Shown: positions 1 through 10,214 of the stretch, one piece after another
How the letters are laid out: each line of letters opens with the position of its first letter
Position numbering within the stretch: the first letter of the stretch is position 1
Assembly: GCA_000648925.1 (NCBI GenBank)
Contig: JFHF01000011.1
Location: 62,001-126,000, forward strand
Reading direction: 5' to 3'
DNA: 64,000 nt
Source of the DNA: Caballeronia jiangsuensis
GTDB lineage: Bacteria > Pseudomonadota > Gammaproteobacteria > Burkholderiales > Burkholderiaceae
Translations under genes and position numbers: made by a program
The notes under the pieces: model-generated
What the model was told of the DNA's origin: nothing
What the model saw: the letters and a program-made list of their open reading frames with translations, nothing else
Database searches by the model: none

Positions 1-1
1 G

Positions 2-268
2 CGCCTGGGCGACGCGCAGATCGCCACCTTCGCCTATTTCGGCGGCATGCACTTCGCGTTCGACGAGGACTGCGACGTGATCCTGCGCCAGGACCCGGCG
101 GATTACGGCGAGCCGTCGTCGATGTCCGCGTTCCAGTGGAAGCTCGTCTGGGAAGGCCGCCGCGTCGCCGACCGCGACGAGCGTTTCCGCCTCTACGTGC
201 GCATCGAGCGCCCCACGCCGCCAGCGAAAAAGCCGCTGCGTCCGAAGAGCCTGCGCCGGGCGCAGTAA
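2..268 (+). CDS. C-terminal part of an unrecognised protein (5' end outside window)
   Basis: An open frame enters from the left edge and stops at a TAA at 266-268, giving about 88 residues. I do not recognise the family. The visible part is mixed, with a middle rich in acidic and aromatic residues, then a basic, proline-rich tail (several Lys, Arg and Pro in the last 20 residues) that looks disordered. It lies only 4 bp ahead of the MATE exporter gene, so the two are probably co-transcribed and perhaps translationally coupled. Nothing visible allows a function to be assigned. Confidence 0.7.
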   Translation, partial: RLGDAQIATFAYFGGMHFAFDEDCDVILRQDPADYGEPSSMSAFQWKLVWEGRRVADRDERFRLYVRIERPTPPAKKPLRPKSLRRAQ

Positions 269-272
269 CGCG

Positions 273-1670
273 ATGCGCGCGATGTCGACCTCCACCAGCA
301 CGACCGGCATGCTGCGCGACGTGCGCAAGATCGCCGCGCTCGCATGGCCGGTGTTGATCGGCCAGCTCGCGGTGATCGCGTTCGGCGTGATCGACACCGC
401 GATGGTCGGCCGCTTCTCCGCGACGGATCTGGCCGCGCTCGGCCTCGGCGGCTCGGTCTATATCTCGGTGTATATCGGCCTGACGGGGATTCTCGTCGCG
501 TTGCAGCCGATCGTCGGGCAACTTTTCGGCGCGGGCCGCGAAAGCGAGATCGGCGAAGAAACGCGTCAGGCGTTCTGGCTCGCCGCCGTGCTCGCCGTGA
601 TCGGCTTCGTGCTGCTGTTCCATCCCGAGCCGCTGCTGTCGCTCGCGAAGACGCCACCCGCGCTGCACGACCGCACGGTCGACTATCTGCGCATTCTCTC
701 GTTCGGCCTGCCCGCGAGCCTCGCGTTTCGCGTCTACAGCTCGCTCACCAACGCGGTCGGCAAGCCGCGCCTCGTGATGTTCCTGCAAGTCGGCGGACTC
801 CTGCTCAAGTTTCCGCTCAACACATGGTTCATCTTCGGCGGCTTCGGCATGCCGGCGCTCGGCGGCCCGGGCTGCGCGCTCGCGAGCACGCTCATCAACT
901 GGGTGCTCGCGATCGTCGGCATGACGGTGCTCGTGAAGTTCGAATTCTTCCGCCCGTTCGGCATCTTTTCGCACTTCTGCTGGCCGGTCTGGCGGCGTCA
1001 GCTCGCGCTCCTGCGTCTCGGCATTCCGATGGGCCTCTCGTATCTCATCGAAGTCACGTCGTACACGTTCATGGCGCTCTTCATCTCGCGCTTCGGCACC
1101 ACGACGCTCGCCGGCCATCAGATCGCCGGCAATCTCGGCGCGGTGCTCTACATGACGCCGCTGTCGATCGGCATCGCGTCGTCGACGCTCGTGTCGCAGG
1201 CGCTCGGCGCCGGACGCTACGACGACGCCCGCTCCATCTCGCGTCACGGCATCGGCATGGCGTGCGTGCTCGCGCTCGCGTACGGGGTGATCCTGGTCGC
1301 GGCGCGTCCGCACGTGATCGCGGCCTATACGCCGGATGCGAACGTCATCGCGGCCGCGATGCCGCTCGTGCTGATCATCTTCTTCTATCACCTCTGCGAC
1401 GCCCTGCAGATCACCACCGCGTTCATCCTGCGCGCGTACAAGGTGACGCTCGTGCCGACCGTGATCTACGCCATCGCGCTGTGGGGCATCGGGCTCGGCG
1501 GCGGCTATCTGCTCGGCTTCGACGTGGGCGGCGGCGTGCCCGAGTGGCTGCAAGGCGCGCGCGGCTTCTGGATCGCGAATTCGGCGAGTCTGGGCGTCGC
1601 GGGCGTCGGCCTGTTTCTCTACTGGCGGCGCGTGAGCGCGCGCCATCTGAACAACGTCGATCCGACCTGA
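273..1670 (+). CDS. MATE family multidrug efflux transporter
   Basis: A 465-residue polytopic inner-membrane protein of the multidrug and toxic compound extrusion family (NorM/DinF-like), expected to export cationic drugs or metabolites using a Na+ or H+ gradient. Visible support: a dozen hydrophobic segments along the whole length, the early ALAWPVLIGQLAVIAFGVIDTAMVG type opening, which is typical of MATE helix 1, and two similar halves. Length fits the family (about 450-470). The ATG at 273 gives MRAMSTST; an ATG at 282 is an equally possible start, and neither has a clear ribosome-binding site. The substrate cannot be told. Confidence 0.9.
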   Translation: MRAMSTSTSTTGMLRDVRKIAALAWPVLIGQLAVIAFGVIDTAMVGRFSATDLAALGLGGSVYISVYIGLTGILVALQPIVGQLFGAGRESEIGEETRQAFWLAAVLAVIGFVLLFHPEPLLSLAKTPPALHDRTVDYLRILSFGLPASLAFRVYSSLTNAVGKPRLVMFLQVGGLLLKFPLNTWFIFGGFGMPALGGPGCALASTLINWVLAIVGMTVLVKFEFFRPFGIFSHFCWPVWRRQLALLRLGIPMGLSYLIEVTSYTFMALFISRFGTTTLAGHQIAGNLGAVLYMTPLSIGIASSTLVSQALGAGRYDDARSISRHGIGMACVLALAYGVILVAARPHVIAAYTPDANVIAAAMPLVLIIFFYHLCDALQITTAFILRAYKVTLVPTVIYAIALWGIGLGGGYLLGFDVGGGVPEWLQGARGFWIANSASLGVAGVGLFLYWRRVSARHLNNVDPT

Positions 1671-1787
1671 GCCGCTCGCATCCGATTCGATGATTTGTGT
1701 AGAAAAACATCGGCGGCTCGCATCGTCGGAAAGAATGACGTAAGGCTCCAGTAGAATTTCGCGTCGAGGGAAACTCGGAGCGAGTGG

Positions 1788-4700
1788 ATGAGCCGCATTA
1801 CAACGTCACAAAAAAAATGGATTCTGGCCGCAACCACGCTGATCGCCGCGCTCGGACTGGGCGCCGCGTTTCATCGAGCCGATGCCGCGCGCATCGCGAG
1901 CGTGTCGCCGCAAGGCAAGGTCGCGCAAGTGCGGCAGGTCGTCGCCAAATTCGACGAACCGATGATCGCGTTCGGCAGCGCGGCGGCGCCCGCGCCCGGG
2001 CAGGTCACCTGTAGCGGCGCGAGCGCTTCGGATACGGCGGGCTCGCAGCGCTGGATCGACGCCAAAACCTGGGCCTTCGACTTCGAGCACGATCTCCCGC
2101 CCGGCGTGCGCTGCGCGCTCGATCTCGCGGACGGCCTCAAGTCGGTCTCCGGCACCGCGCTGTCCGGCCCGCGCCACTTCGCGTTCCAGACGGGCGGCCC
2201 GTTCGTCACGCGCATCATGCCGAGCTACGGAGACATCGAAGAAAATCAGGCTTTCGTGCTGCGCCTGAACGGTCCCGCGACGCGAGCTTCGGTGCTTCAG
2301 CATGTGTGGTGCGAATCGAACGCGCTCGGCAACCGGATTCCGGTGCACGCGGTCGATGACGCCACCCGCGCCGCCCTGCTCAAACATTTCCGGCTGGACA
2401 AGGAAAGCGATCGCGTGCTCACGCTCGCGTGCCAGCAAACGTTGCCGTCGGCGACGAAGATGCAGCTCGTGTACGGCGCGGGCGTGACGGGGCCAAGCGG
2501 CATCGCCAACGATGTCGAAAAGCGCTTCGACTTCACCGTGCGCGAGCCCTTCACGGCGAGCTTCTCGTGCGAGCGTGAAAACGCGAAAGCGCCGTGCACG
2601 CCGCTGCGCCCGCTGCGCCTGAACTTCAGCGCGCCGATCAGCCGCGCCGACGCGCAGAAGTTCGTGCTGCACGGCCCGAAAGGCAACGCGTCGCCCAGTT
2701 TCGACGCGTCCGACAAGGACGCCGAAGTGAGCGCCGTCGAGTTCGCCGCGCCGCTGCCCGAACGCGCCGATCTCACCATCGACGCTCCCGCGAATCTGAA
2801 AGACGCGAGCGGCCGAACGCTCGCGAACGCCGACCTCTTCCCGCTCAAGACCGCGACCGCCGCGATGCCGCCGCTCGCGAAGTTCTCGTCGGGAACGTTC
2901 GGCATCATCGAGCGATTCGCCGAGCCGGACATGCCCGCGATGCTGCCGGTCACGTTGCGCCACGTCGAAGCGGACCTGCATGTGCAGGGGCTGAATTCGG
3001 GCACGTCGCAAATCACGAAGCTCAAACTCGACGCCGACACCGACATCCGCCAATGGATGCGCGCCGTCGACATGTTCGACGGCATCTCGATGTCGCGCTC
3101 GACGATCGAGGAGCGCATGCCGCAGATGCTCGACAACGGCATCGCGCCGGTCGTCATCCCGAACAGCGACGGCTCGTCGTCCAAGGATCCGCAAATCGAC
3201 ATCCGTTCGCTGTCGATGCTCGCGAAGCAGCGCGGCGTCGAAACCCTCACCCTGCCCGCCGCCGATCCGAAAGCGCTGCGGCCTTTCGAAGTCGTCGGCA
3301 TTCCGCTCACGAAACCGGGTTTCTATGTCGTCGAACTGGGCTCGCCCGCGCTCGGCGCGTCGCTGCTCGGCAAGAATCAGGCGATGTACGTGCGCACGTC
3401 GGTGCTCGTCACCAATCTCGGCGTGCATTTCAAGCAGGGCCGCGAAAACAGCCTCGTGTGGGTCACGACGCTCGACAAAGGCAAGCCCGTCGCCAACGCG
3501 GACATTCGCGTCACCGACTGCAACGGCGACGAAATCGCCACCGCCAAGACCGATGCGCAAGGCATCGCGAAGATCGGCAAGCCGCTCGCGGCCACGCGCG
3601 AATGCAACGAGCACAGCCTCGCGTGGGGCGGCTTTTTCGTGTCGGCGCGCGTGAACGATCCCGTCACCGGTCCGGACATGGCCTTCGTGACATCGGACTG
3701 GAATCGCGGCATCGAATCGTGGCGCTTCAACGTGCCGACAGACATGAGCGCGACGCGCACGACCCGCGCGCATACCGTGTTCGACCGGACGCTCCTGCGC
3801 GCGGGCGAAACCGTGTCGATGAAGCATCTGCTGCGCGTCGAGACACTTCACGGCTTCTCGTTTCCGTCGAGCTATCCGGGCCGCGTGACGATCCGGCACG
3901 TCGGCAGCGGACAGACCTGGCATTTGCCGCTCAAGTGGGCCGCCGATCACAGCGCCGATTCGACCTTCACCGTGCCGGTCGCGGCGAAGCTCGGCGAATA
4001 CAGCGTGACGCTCGACAACGGGGCCGCGTCCGCGAACGACGACCAGGACAACGACAACGCCGTCACGCAGTCGTATGAATCGGGCAGCTTCCGCGTCGAG
4101 GAATTCCGCCTGCCGGTGTTCAAAGGCTCCATCACCGCGGGCGACGCCAAATCGCCGGGGCTCGTCGCCGCGCAGGAAGCGCCGGTCGCGGTGCGGCTCG
4201 AATATGTGCAGGGCGGGCCGGCGTCGAATCTGCCGGTGCAGGTGTCCGCGCTCGTGCGCGATGTCGCGCCGCCCTTCGCTTCTCAATATGAGGCGTTCAG
4301 CTTCGCGCCGTATCGGAAGCCGTCGAACGACGGCGCCAGCGCGCCCGCCGAGGACGAAGACAGCGAGCAGGAGGATCACGCAACGACGAAGCTCATCGCC
4401 GACAAGCTGCGCGTCACGCTCGATCGCGACGGCGCCGGCAAGGTCACGGTGAAGCCGCTGCCGGCCGTCGATTCGCCGAAGCGTCTCGCGCTCGAAGCGA
4501 GCTTCGCCGATCCGAACGGCGAGGTTCAGACGATCAGCGGCGGCACCACGCTCTGGCCGGCCGCGGTGGCCGTCGGCGTGAAGGCGGGACATTGGGTGTC
4601 GGTCGGCGGCGCGCTGCCCGTGCAGGCGCTCGCGCTCGATTTGCAGGGCAAGCCGCGCGCGGGCGTAGCGGTCGAAATCAAGGCCGTGGCGCGCGTGATG

Positions 4701-7700
4701 TCGAGCTCGCGCAAGCGCATGGTGGGCGGCTTCTACGCGTACGACAATCACACCGAGATCAAGGATCTCGGCACGCTGTGCAGCGGCAAGAGCGACGATC
4801 ACGGCATCGTCTCGTGCGACGCGAAGCTCAAGGAGCCGGGCAACGTCGATCTGATCGCGGTCGCGAAAGACGGCGACGATCGCGTGGCCAACGCGAGCAC
4901 ATCGGTATGGGTCACGCGCGAGGACGAGTTGTGGTTCGGCGGCGAGAACACCGATCGCATCGACGTGCTGCCCGAGAAAACGAGCTACGAGCCCGGCGAG
5001 ACCGCGCGCTTTCAGGTGCGCATGCCCTTCCGTTCGGCGACGGCGCTCGTCGCGGTCGAGCGCGAAGGCATCGTCGAGACGCGGGTCGTCGAACTGAACG
5101 GCAAGGATCCGACCTTCGAGCTGAAAGTCGAGAACGCGTGGGGGCCGAATGTCTACGTGTCGGTGCTCGCGTTGCGCGGGCGCATCCGCGAAGTACCGTG
5201 GTATTCGTTCTTCACATGGGGATGGAAGGCGCCGGTCGAATGGGCGCGCGCGTTCTGGTACGAAGGCCGGCAATATCAGGCGCCGACTCCCCTCGTCGAT
5301 CTGTCGAAGCCCGCGTTCCGTTACGGGCTCGCGTCGATCAGGGTCGGCACGGCGTCGCACAGGCTCGCGGTCACCGTGAGTCCGGATGCGAAGTCGTACG
5401 CCGTCCGAAGCCGTGCACACGTGAAGCTCAAAGTCGCGCTGCCCGATGGCAAGCCCGCGCCTGCCGGTACGCAAATTGCGGTTGCGGCCGTCGATGAAGC
5501 ATTGCTCGAACTCATGCCGAATCAAAGCTGGGACGTGCTCGACGCGATGCTTCAACAGCGAGCATACGGCGTCGAGACGGCGACCGCGCAAATGGAGATC
5601 ATCGGAAGACGTCACTTCGGACGCAAGGCGGTGCCCGCGGGCGGCGGAGGCGGACACAGCGCGACGCGCGAACTGTTCGACACGCTCTTGCTGTGGAATC
5701 CGCGCGTGACGCTCGACGCGAACGGCGAAGCCAGCGTCGATGTCCCGCTGAACGACGCGCTCACGCGCTTTCGGATCGTCGCGGTCGCGGCGGTCGGCGC
5801 GGGGCAGTTCGGCACCGGCAGCGCATCGATCCAAAGCACGCAGGACTTGCAACTGATCTCGGGATTGCCGCCGCTCGTGCGCGTCGGCGATGCGTTCCGC
5901 GCGCAGTTCACGCTGCGCAACACGACGGCGCGAACGATGCGCGTCGTCGTCACGCCGCGCGCCGGCACGCTCGCGCTCGACGCGCGCACGGTGGAACTCG
6001 CGCCGGAATCGTCGCAGGAAGTGGCCTGGGACGTGACGACGCCCGATGTACTCGGCGCGAGTTCTTCCGCGAGTCTCGACTGGAACGTGAGCGCGTCGGA
6101 ACAAGCCGGGCCGAAGGCGAGCGATTCCGTGAAGCTGACGCAAAAAATCGTCGCGGCGGTTCCGGTCACAGTGCAACAGGCGACCATCGCACAAGTGGAC
6201 GGCACGTTCAGCGTGCCGGTCGCGCCGCCCGCCGACGCGAGCACATCGAGCGATGGCACGGTGCGCGGGGGCATCGCGGTGTCCTTGCAGCCGAAGCTCG
6301 CCGATGGCCTGCCTGGCGTGCGCCGCTGGTTCGAGCGTTATCCTTATAACTGCCTCGAACAGCAGACCTCGCGCGCGCTCGGCCTGATGGATGCCGCGCA
6401 ATGGCAGGCCGTGCTCGCGAGGATGCCGTCGTATCTCGACCGCGACGGCCTCGCGAACTACTTCCCGCCCGCCGACGACGAGCGCCCGACCGGCAGCCCC
6501 GCTCTCACGGCGTATCTGCTCGCCGTCGCGAATGAAGCCGCGAAAGAGGACAGCCGCTTCGCCCTGCCCGCCGATCTGCGCAATCAGATGGCGGCGGGCC
6601 TCGCGAACTTCATCGATGGCAAGATCGAACGCAAGTTCTGGGCGCCGCGCAACGATCTCGACTTCGAGAAGCTCGCGGCCATCGAAGCCTTGTCGCGCTA
6701 TGGCCTCGCGCAGCCGCGCATGCTCGGCTCGATCACGGTCGCGCCGGATCAGTGGCCGACATCGGCGGTGCTCGACCTCTACGCGATCCTCTCGCGCGTC
6801 GATGGCATTCCGAATCGCGACGAGATGCGCGCGCACGCCGAGCAGGTGATCCGTGCGCGCCTGACGTATCAGGGCACGCGTTTAACCTTCACGACCGAGC
6901 GCGAAGACAATCTCTGGTGGCTCATGACCGGCACCGAGACCAACGCCGCGCGCACGGCGCTCATTTTCGCGGACGCGCCCGGTTGGAAGGACGAGATGCC
7001 GCGCGTGGTCGCGGGCTTGCTCGCGCTGCAGACGAACGGCGCGTGGCAGACGACGACCGCCAATCTGTGGGGCGCGCTCGCCGTCGGCCGATTCTCGCGG
7101 CTCTTCGAAAGCACGCCGGTGACGGGTCGTACCTCGATCGAACTGGGCGGCTCGACGCAAAGCGTGAACTGGGGCGCGCCGGCGTCGAGCGCGCCTGCAT
7201 CGGCGACGCCGGTGACGAAGACGGCCAGCGCGCGCAGCGTCATGCTGCCGTGGAGCAGCGGTTCGCTCGCGCTGACGCAAGACGGCACGGGCAAACCGTG
7301 GGCGACGATCGAAAGTCTCGCGGCGGTCGCGTTGAAGGCGCCGTTCGCGGCGGGCTATCGCATCGCGAAGACCGTCACGCCGGTCGATCCGGCCGTGAAA
7401 GGCGTGCTCTCGCGCGGCGATATCGTGCGTGTGCATCTCGACATCGACGCGCAAAGCGACATGACCTGGGTCGTCGTCAACGATCCGATTCCCGCGGGCG
7501 CGACGATTCTCGGCTCGGGCCTCGGACGCGACTCCGAAGCGGCGACTCAGGGCGAAAAACGGGATCGCGGCGCGTGGCCCGCGTTCGTCGAACGTGGCTT
7601 CGACGGCTACCGCGCGTACTACAACTATCTGCCGAAGGGCAAGCTGACGGTCGAATACACGATGCGGCTGAACAATCCCGGCACGTTCGGTTTGCCGCCC

Positions 7701-7787
7701 ACGCGCGTCGAAGCGCTTTACGCACCTTCGTCGTTCGGCGCGTTGCCGAATGCGCCGGTGGTCGTCAAGCCGCTTGCCGCGAAGTGA
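1788..7787 (+). CDS. yfhM: Bacterial alpha-2-macroglobulin (large, thioester type)
   Basis: A 1999-residue envelope protein of the alpha-2-macroglobulin family, thought to trap foreign proteases in the periplasm. It has an N-terminal hydrophobic signal (about residues 10-30), repeated MG-type beta domains, an acidic stretch near residues 855-875, and the CLEQ thioester motif with Cys at residue 1522 (codon 6351-6353). That motif marks the class that bonds covalently to proteases. The ATG has a GGAG site 7 bp upstream. pbpC starts 4 bp after the stop, the known partnership with cell-wall repair. Unlike the E. coli protein, no lipobox Cys follows the signal, so membrane anchoring must differ. 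Confidence 0.95.
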   Translation: MSRITTSQKKWILAATTLIAALGLGAAFHRADAARIASVSPQGKVAQVRQVVAKFDEPMIAFGSAAAPAPGQVTCSGASASDTAGSQRWIDAKTWAFDFEHDLPPGVRCALDLADGLKSVSGTALSGPRHFAFQTGGPFVTRIMPSYGDIEENQAFVLRLNGPATRASVLQHVWCESNALGNRIPVHAVDDATRAALLKHFRLDKESDRVLTLACQQTLPSATKMQLVYGAGVTGPSGIANDVEKRFDFTVREPFTASFSCERENAKAPCTPLRPLRLNFSAPISRADAQKFVLHGPKGNASPSFDASDKDAEVSAVEFAAPLPERADLTIDAPANLKDASGRTLANADLFPLKTATAAMPPLAKFSSGTFGIIERFAEPDMPAMLPVTLRHVEADLHVQGLNSGTSQITKLKLDADTDIRQWMRAVDMFDGISMSRSTIEERMPQMLDNGIAPVVIPNSDGSSSKDPQIDIRSLSMLAKQRGVETLTLPAADPKALRPFEVVGIPLTKPGFYVVELGSPALGASLLGKNQAMYVRTSVLVTNLGVHFKQGRENSLVWVTTLDKGKPVANADIRVTDCNGDEIATAKTDAQGIAKIGKPLAATRECNEHSLAWGGFFVSARVNDPVTGPDMAFVTSDWNRGIESWRFNVPTDMSATRTTRAHTVFDRTLLRAGETVSMKHLLRVETLHGFSFPSSYPGRVTIRHVGSGQTWHLPLKWAADHSADSTFTVPVAAKLGEYSVTLDNGAASANDDQDNDNAVTQSYESGSFRVEEFRLPVFKGSITAGDAKSPGLVAAQEAPVAVRLEYVQGGPASNLPVQVSALVRDVAPPFASQYEAFSFAPYRKPSNDGASAPAEDEDSEQEDHATTKLIADKLRVTLDRDGAGKVTVKPLPAVDSPKRLALEASFADPNGEVQTISGGTTLWPAAVAVGVKAGHWVSVGGALPVQALALDLQGKPRAGVAVEIKAVARVMSSSRKRMVGGFYAYDNHTEIKDLGTLCSGKSDDHGIVSCDAKLKEPGNVDLIAVAKDGDDRVANASTSVWVTREDELWFGGENTDRIDVLPEKTSYEPGETARFQVRMPFRSATALVAVEREGIVETRVVELNGKDPTFELKVENAWGPNVYVSVLALRGRIREVPWYSFFTWGWKAPVEWARAFWYEGRQYQAPTPLVDLSKPAFRYGLASIRVGTASHRLAVTVSPDAKSYAVRSRAHVKLKVALPDGKPAPAGTQIAVAAVDEALLELMPNQSWDVLDAMLQQRAYGVETATAQMEIIGRRHFGRKAVPAGGGGGHSATRELFDTLLLWNPRVTLDANGEASVDVPLNDALTRFRIVAVAAVGAGQFGTGSASIQSTQDLQLISGLPPLVRVGDAFRAQFTLRNTTARTMRVVVTPRAGTLALDARTVELAPESSQEVAWDVTTPDVLGASSSASLDWNVSASEQAGPKASDSVKLTQKIVAAVPVTVQQATIAQVDGTFSVPVAPPADASTSSDGTVRGGIAVSLQPKLADGLPGVRRWFERYPYNCLEQQTSRALGLMDAAQWQAVLARMPSYLDRDGLANYFPPADDERPTGSPALTAYLLAVANEAAKEDSRFALPADLRNQMAAGLANFIDGKIERKFWAPRNDLDFEKLAAIEALSRYGLAQPRMLGSITVAPDQWPTSAVLDLYAILSRVDGIPNRDEMRAHAEQVIRARLTYQGTRLTFTTEREDNLWWLMTGTETNAARTALIFADAPGWKDEMPRVVAGLLALQTNGAWQTTTANLWGALAVGRFSRLFESTPVTGRTSIELGGSTQSVNWGAPASSAPASATPVTKTASARSVMLPWSSGSLALTQDGTGKPWATIESLAAVALKAPFAAGYRIAKTVTPVDPAVKGVLSRGDIVRVHLDIDAQSDMTWVVVNDPIPAGATILGSGLGRDSEAATQGEKRDRGAWPAFVERGFDGYRAYYNYLPKGKLTVEYTMRLNNPGTFGLPPTRVEALYAPSSFGALPNAPVVVKPLAAK

Positions 7788-7791
7788 TGTC

Positions 7792-10002
7792 ATGAAACGC
7801 GCCGCCGGCCTCGTCATAGCGTGCGTTCTTTCGGCGGCGGCGCACGCGTCGCCGAGCTTCGACGACGTGCGCGCGAACTGGCGCAGCTCCGACTGGGTGC
7901 TGCTCTCCCGCGACGGCGAGCCGCTCGCCCGCACGCGCATCGATAAGAGCGCGCGGCGCGGCGACTGGGTCGCGCTCGCGGATGTATCGCCGGCGTTGCG
8001 CGAAGCGATCGTCGTGTCGGAGGACAAGCGCTTCTACGAGCACGCGGGCGTCGACTGGCGCGGCGCCGCGGCGGCTGCGTGGGGAAATCTATGGAACACG
8101 CGCACGCGCGGCGCATCGACGGTGACGATGCAGCTCACCGGTCTCATCGACGCCGACAAATCAGCGGGCCGGCGCTCCATCGGCGAAAAGGCCGAACAGA
8201 CGATCGGCGCGCTGTGGCTCGAACGAACCTGGCGCAAGGACCAGATTCTCGAGGCGTATCTGAATCTCGTGCCGTTTCGCGGCGAGATCGTCGGGTTGTC
8301 GGCGTTGTCGCAGACATTGTTCGGCAAGGCGCCGTCCGGGCTCGATGAACGCGAGGCCGCGCTCGCCGCTGCGCTCGTGCGCGCGCCGAACGCGCCGTAC
8401 GCGAAAGTCGCCGCGCGCAGTTGCGTGATCCTGCGCGATATGCAGACGCTGCACGGCGTCGCGCGAAACGTCGATCCATGCGTCAATCTCGATAGTTACG
8501 TGCAGCTCGCGCTCACGCGCACGGCCGCCGCGCCCGCCTACGCACCAGGCGACGACGCCCTCGCGCCGCATCTCGCGCGACGTATCGCGAGCGAGGCGCA
8601 TCCGGCGGCGGGCGCGCGCGTGCGCTCCACGCTCGATGCGCGTCTGCAACGCTTCGCCCGCGACACGCTCGCGCGAACGCTCGCCGAACTGAACGCGCGC
8701 GCGCATCCGCGTAACGTGCATGACGCGGCCGCCATCGTGATCGACAACCGCTCGGGCGAGGTGCTCGCGTGGGTCGGCTCGGCGGGCGGTTTGTCGAACG
8801 CGCCGGAGGTCGATGCCGTAGTCGCGCCGCGTCAGGCCGGCTCGACGCTGAAGCCCTTCCTCTATGCGCAGGCGTTCGACGAGAAGCGCGTCACCGCCGC
8901 CACGCTGCTCGACGACGCGCCGCTCGATCTCGCGACCGGCGGCGGTCTCTACATTCCGCAGAACTACGATCACGATTTCAAAGGCTGGGTGAGCGTGAGA
9001 ACGGCGCTCGGCTCGTCGCTGAACGTGCCGGCGGTGCGCACGCTCGTGATGGTCACGCCGCATCGTTTCGCGAAGACGCTGGTCGCGCTCGGCATTCCCT
9101 TGTCGCAGGCGGGCGATTACTACGGCTTCAGCCTCGCGCTCGGCAGCGCCGACGTCACGCTGGCGACGCTCGCCAACGCCTATCGCGCGCTCGCGAACGG
9201 CGGGATCGCGCGCCCCTTCTTCGATCTCGCCGACCATCGGCCGACGAACGCCGAGAAGCGCGTCTTCAGCCCGGAAGCGAGCTTCATCGTCACCGACATT
9301 CTCGCCGACAACAACGCGCGCACGCGCACCTTCGGCTTCGACAGCGTGCTCGCGACACGCACCTTCAGCGCGGTCAAGACCGGCACCAGCAAGGACATGC
9401 GCGACAACTGGGCGGTCGGTTTCACCTCGCGATACACCGTGGGCGTGTGGGTCGGCAATGCCGACGGCGCACCGATGTGGGACGTGTCCGGCGTGACGGG
9501 CGCGGCGCCGGCATGGAACGCCATCGTCAACTATCTGAACCGGCGATCGGATAGCCGCCCGCCGCAAGCGCCGCCGGGCGTCGTGACGACGCGTGTCACG
9601 TATCAGAACGATCTCGAACCCGCGCGCAGCGAATGGTTCGTGCGCGGCACGCAGATGAGCGCCATCGGCCTCACGGCGAATGCGTCGCAGAGCGCGCGCG
9701 GCGGGAATGCGGACGCACAGGCCGCACGAATCGGCGCGCCCACGGACGGCACGATCTTCGCGCTCGACCCGGACATTCCGCCCGCGCGGCAGCGCGTATG
9801 GTTCGAGCGCGCGGACAGCGGCGCGCGCCTCGCGTGGCGGCTCGATGGCAAGCCCTACGGCCACGACGCCCGCGCGGCGTGGCTGCCCTGGCCGGGCCGT
9901 CACGTGCTCGAACTGGTCGATGCAAAAGGCGCGATCGTCGATAAGGTCGGCTTCGAGGTTCGCGGCGCGTTCGCGAAAACGGCGGCGGGCGCGTCGAAGT
10001 GA
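7792..10002 (+). CDS. pbpC: Penicillin-binding protein 1C
   Basis: A 736-residue bifunctional peptidoglycan synthase. The GT51 glycosyltransferase part holds the EDKRFYEHAGVDW motif (catalytic Glu77) and GASTVTMQL. The transpeptidase part holds all three active-site motifs: STLK (Ser351, Lys354), SLN (Ser409) and KTGT (Lys529). The C-terminal roughly 130 residues match the BiPBP_C domain that distinguishes PbpC. The N-terminus is a signal or anchor helix. The start MKRAAG at 7792 is chosen because it begins 4 bp after the alpha-2-macroglobulin stop; an upstream start would overlap that gene. Its role is probably wall repair during attack. Confidence 0.95.
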   Translation: MKRAAGLVIACVLSAAAHASPSFDDVRANWRSSDWVLLSRDGEPLARTRIDKSARRGDWVALADVSPALREAIVVSEDKRFYEHAGVDWRGAAAAAWGNLWNTRTRGASTVTMQLTGLIDADKSAGRRSIGEKAEQTIGALWLERTWRKDQILEAYLNLVPFRGEIVGLSALSQTLFGKAPSGLDEREAALAAALVRAPNAPYAKVAARSCVILRDMQTLHGVARNVDPCVNLDSYVQLALTRTAAAPAYAPGDDALAPHLARRIASEAHPAAGARVRSTLDARLQRFARDTLARTLAELNARAHPRNVHDAAAIVIDNRSGEVLAWVGSAGGLSNAPEVDAVVAPRQAGSTLKPFLYAQAFDEKRVTAATLLDDAPLDLATGGGLYIPQNYDHDFKGWVSVRTALGSSLNVPAVRTLVMVTPHRFAKTLVALGIPLSQAGDYYGFSLALGSADVTLATLANAYRALANGGIARPFFDLADHRPTNAEKRVFSPEASFIVTDILADNNARTRTFGFDSVLATRTFSAVKTGTSKDMRDNWAVGFTSRYTVGVWVGNADGAPMWDVSGVTGAAPAWNAIVNYLNRRSDSRPPQAPPGVVTTRVTYQNDLEPARSEWFVRGTQMSAIGLTANASQSARGGNADAQAARIGAPTDGTIFALDPDIPPARQRVWFERADSGARLAWRLDGKPYGHDARAAWLPWPGRHVLELVDAKGAIVDKVGFEVRGAFAKTAAGASK

Positions 10003-10214
10003 TGTGCGGCGCGCACGCCGGCAGAAACGGCGCGTCATCCATCCTGCGTTTCGCAACGTTAAAGATTGTGCGGAAGCGCAATGCGCGCGGCGGGGGTCGT
10101 GCACAATGCGATCCGTTTTCGTTCGGAACAGGTTTTTGCCCTATCCTTAACGGCATCTTCCCGATCGGCCCGAACTTATCGATTCATCCTTTCTCTTTAG
10201 CCCGGAGTGCCGTC

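Noticed and set aside
1806..6836. A very long open frame (over 1600 codons) antisense to the alpha-2-macroglobulin gene
   Set aside because: Arg/His/Glu-rich product, opposite a gene with a thioester motif and signal peptide; a GC-codon shadow.
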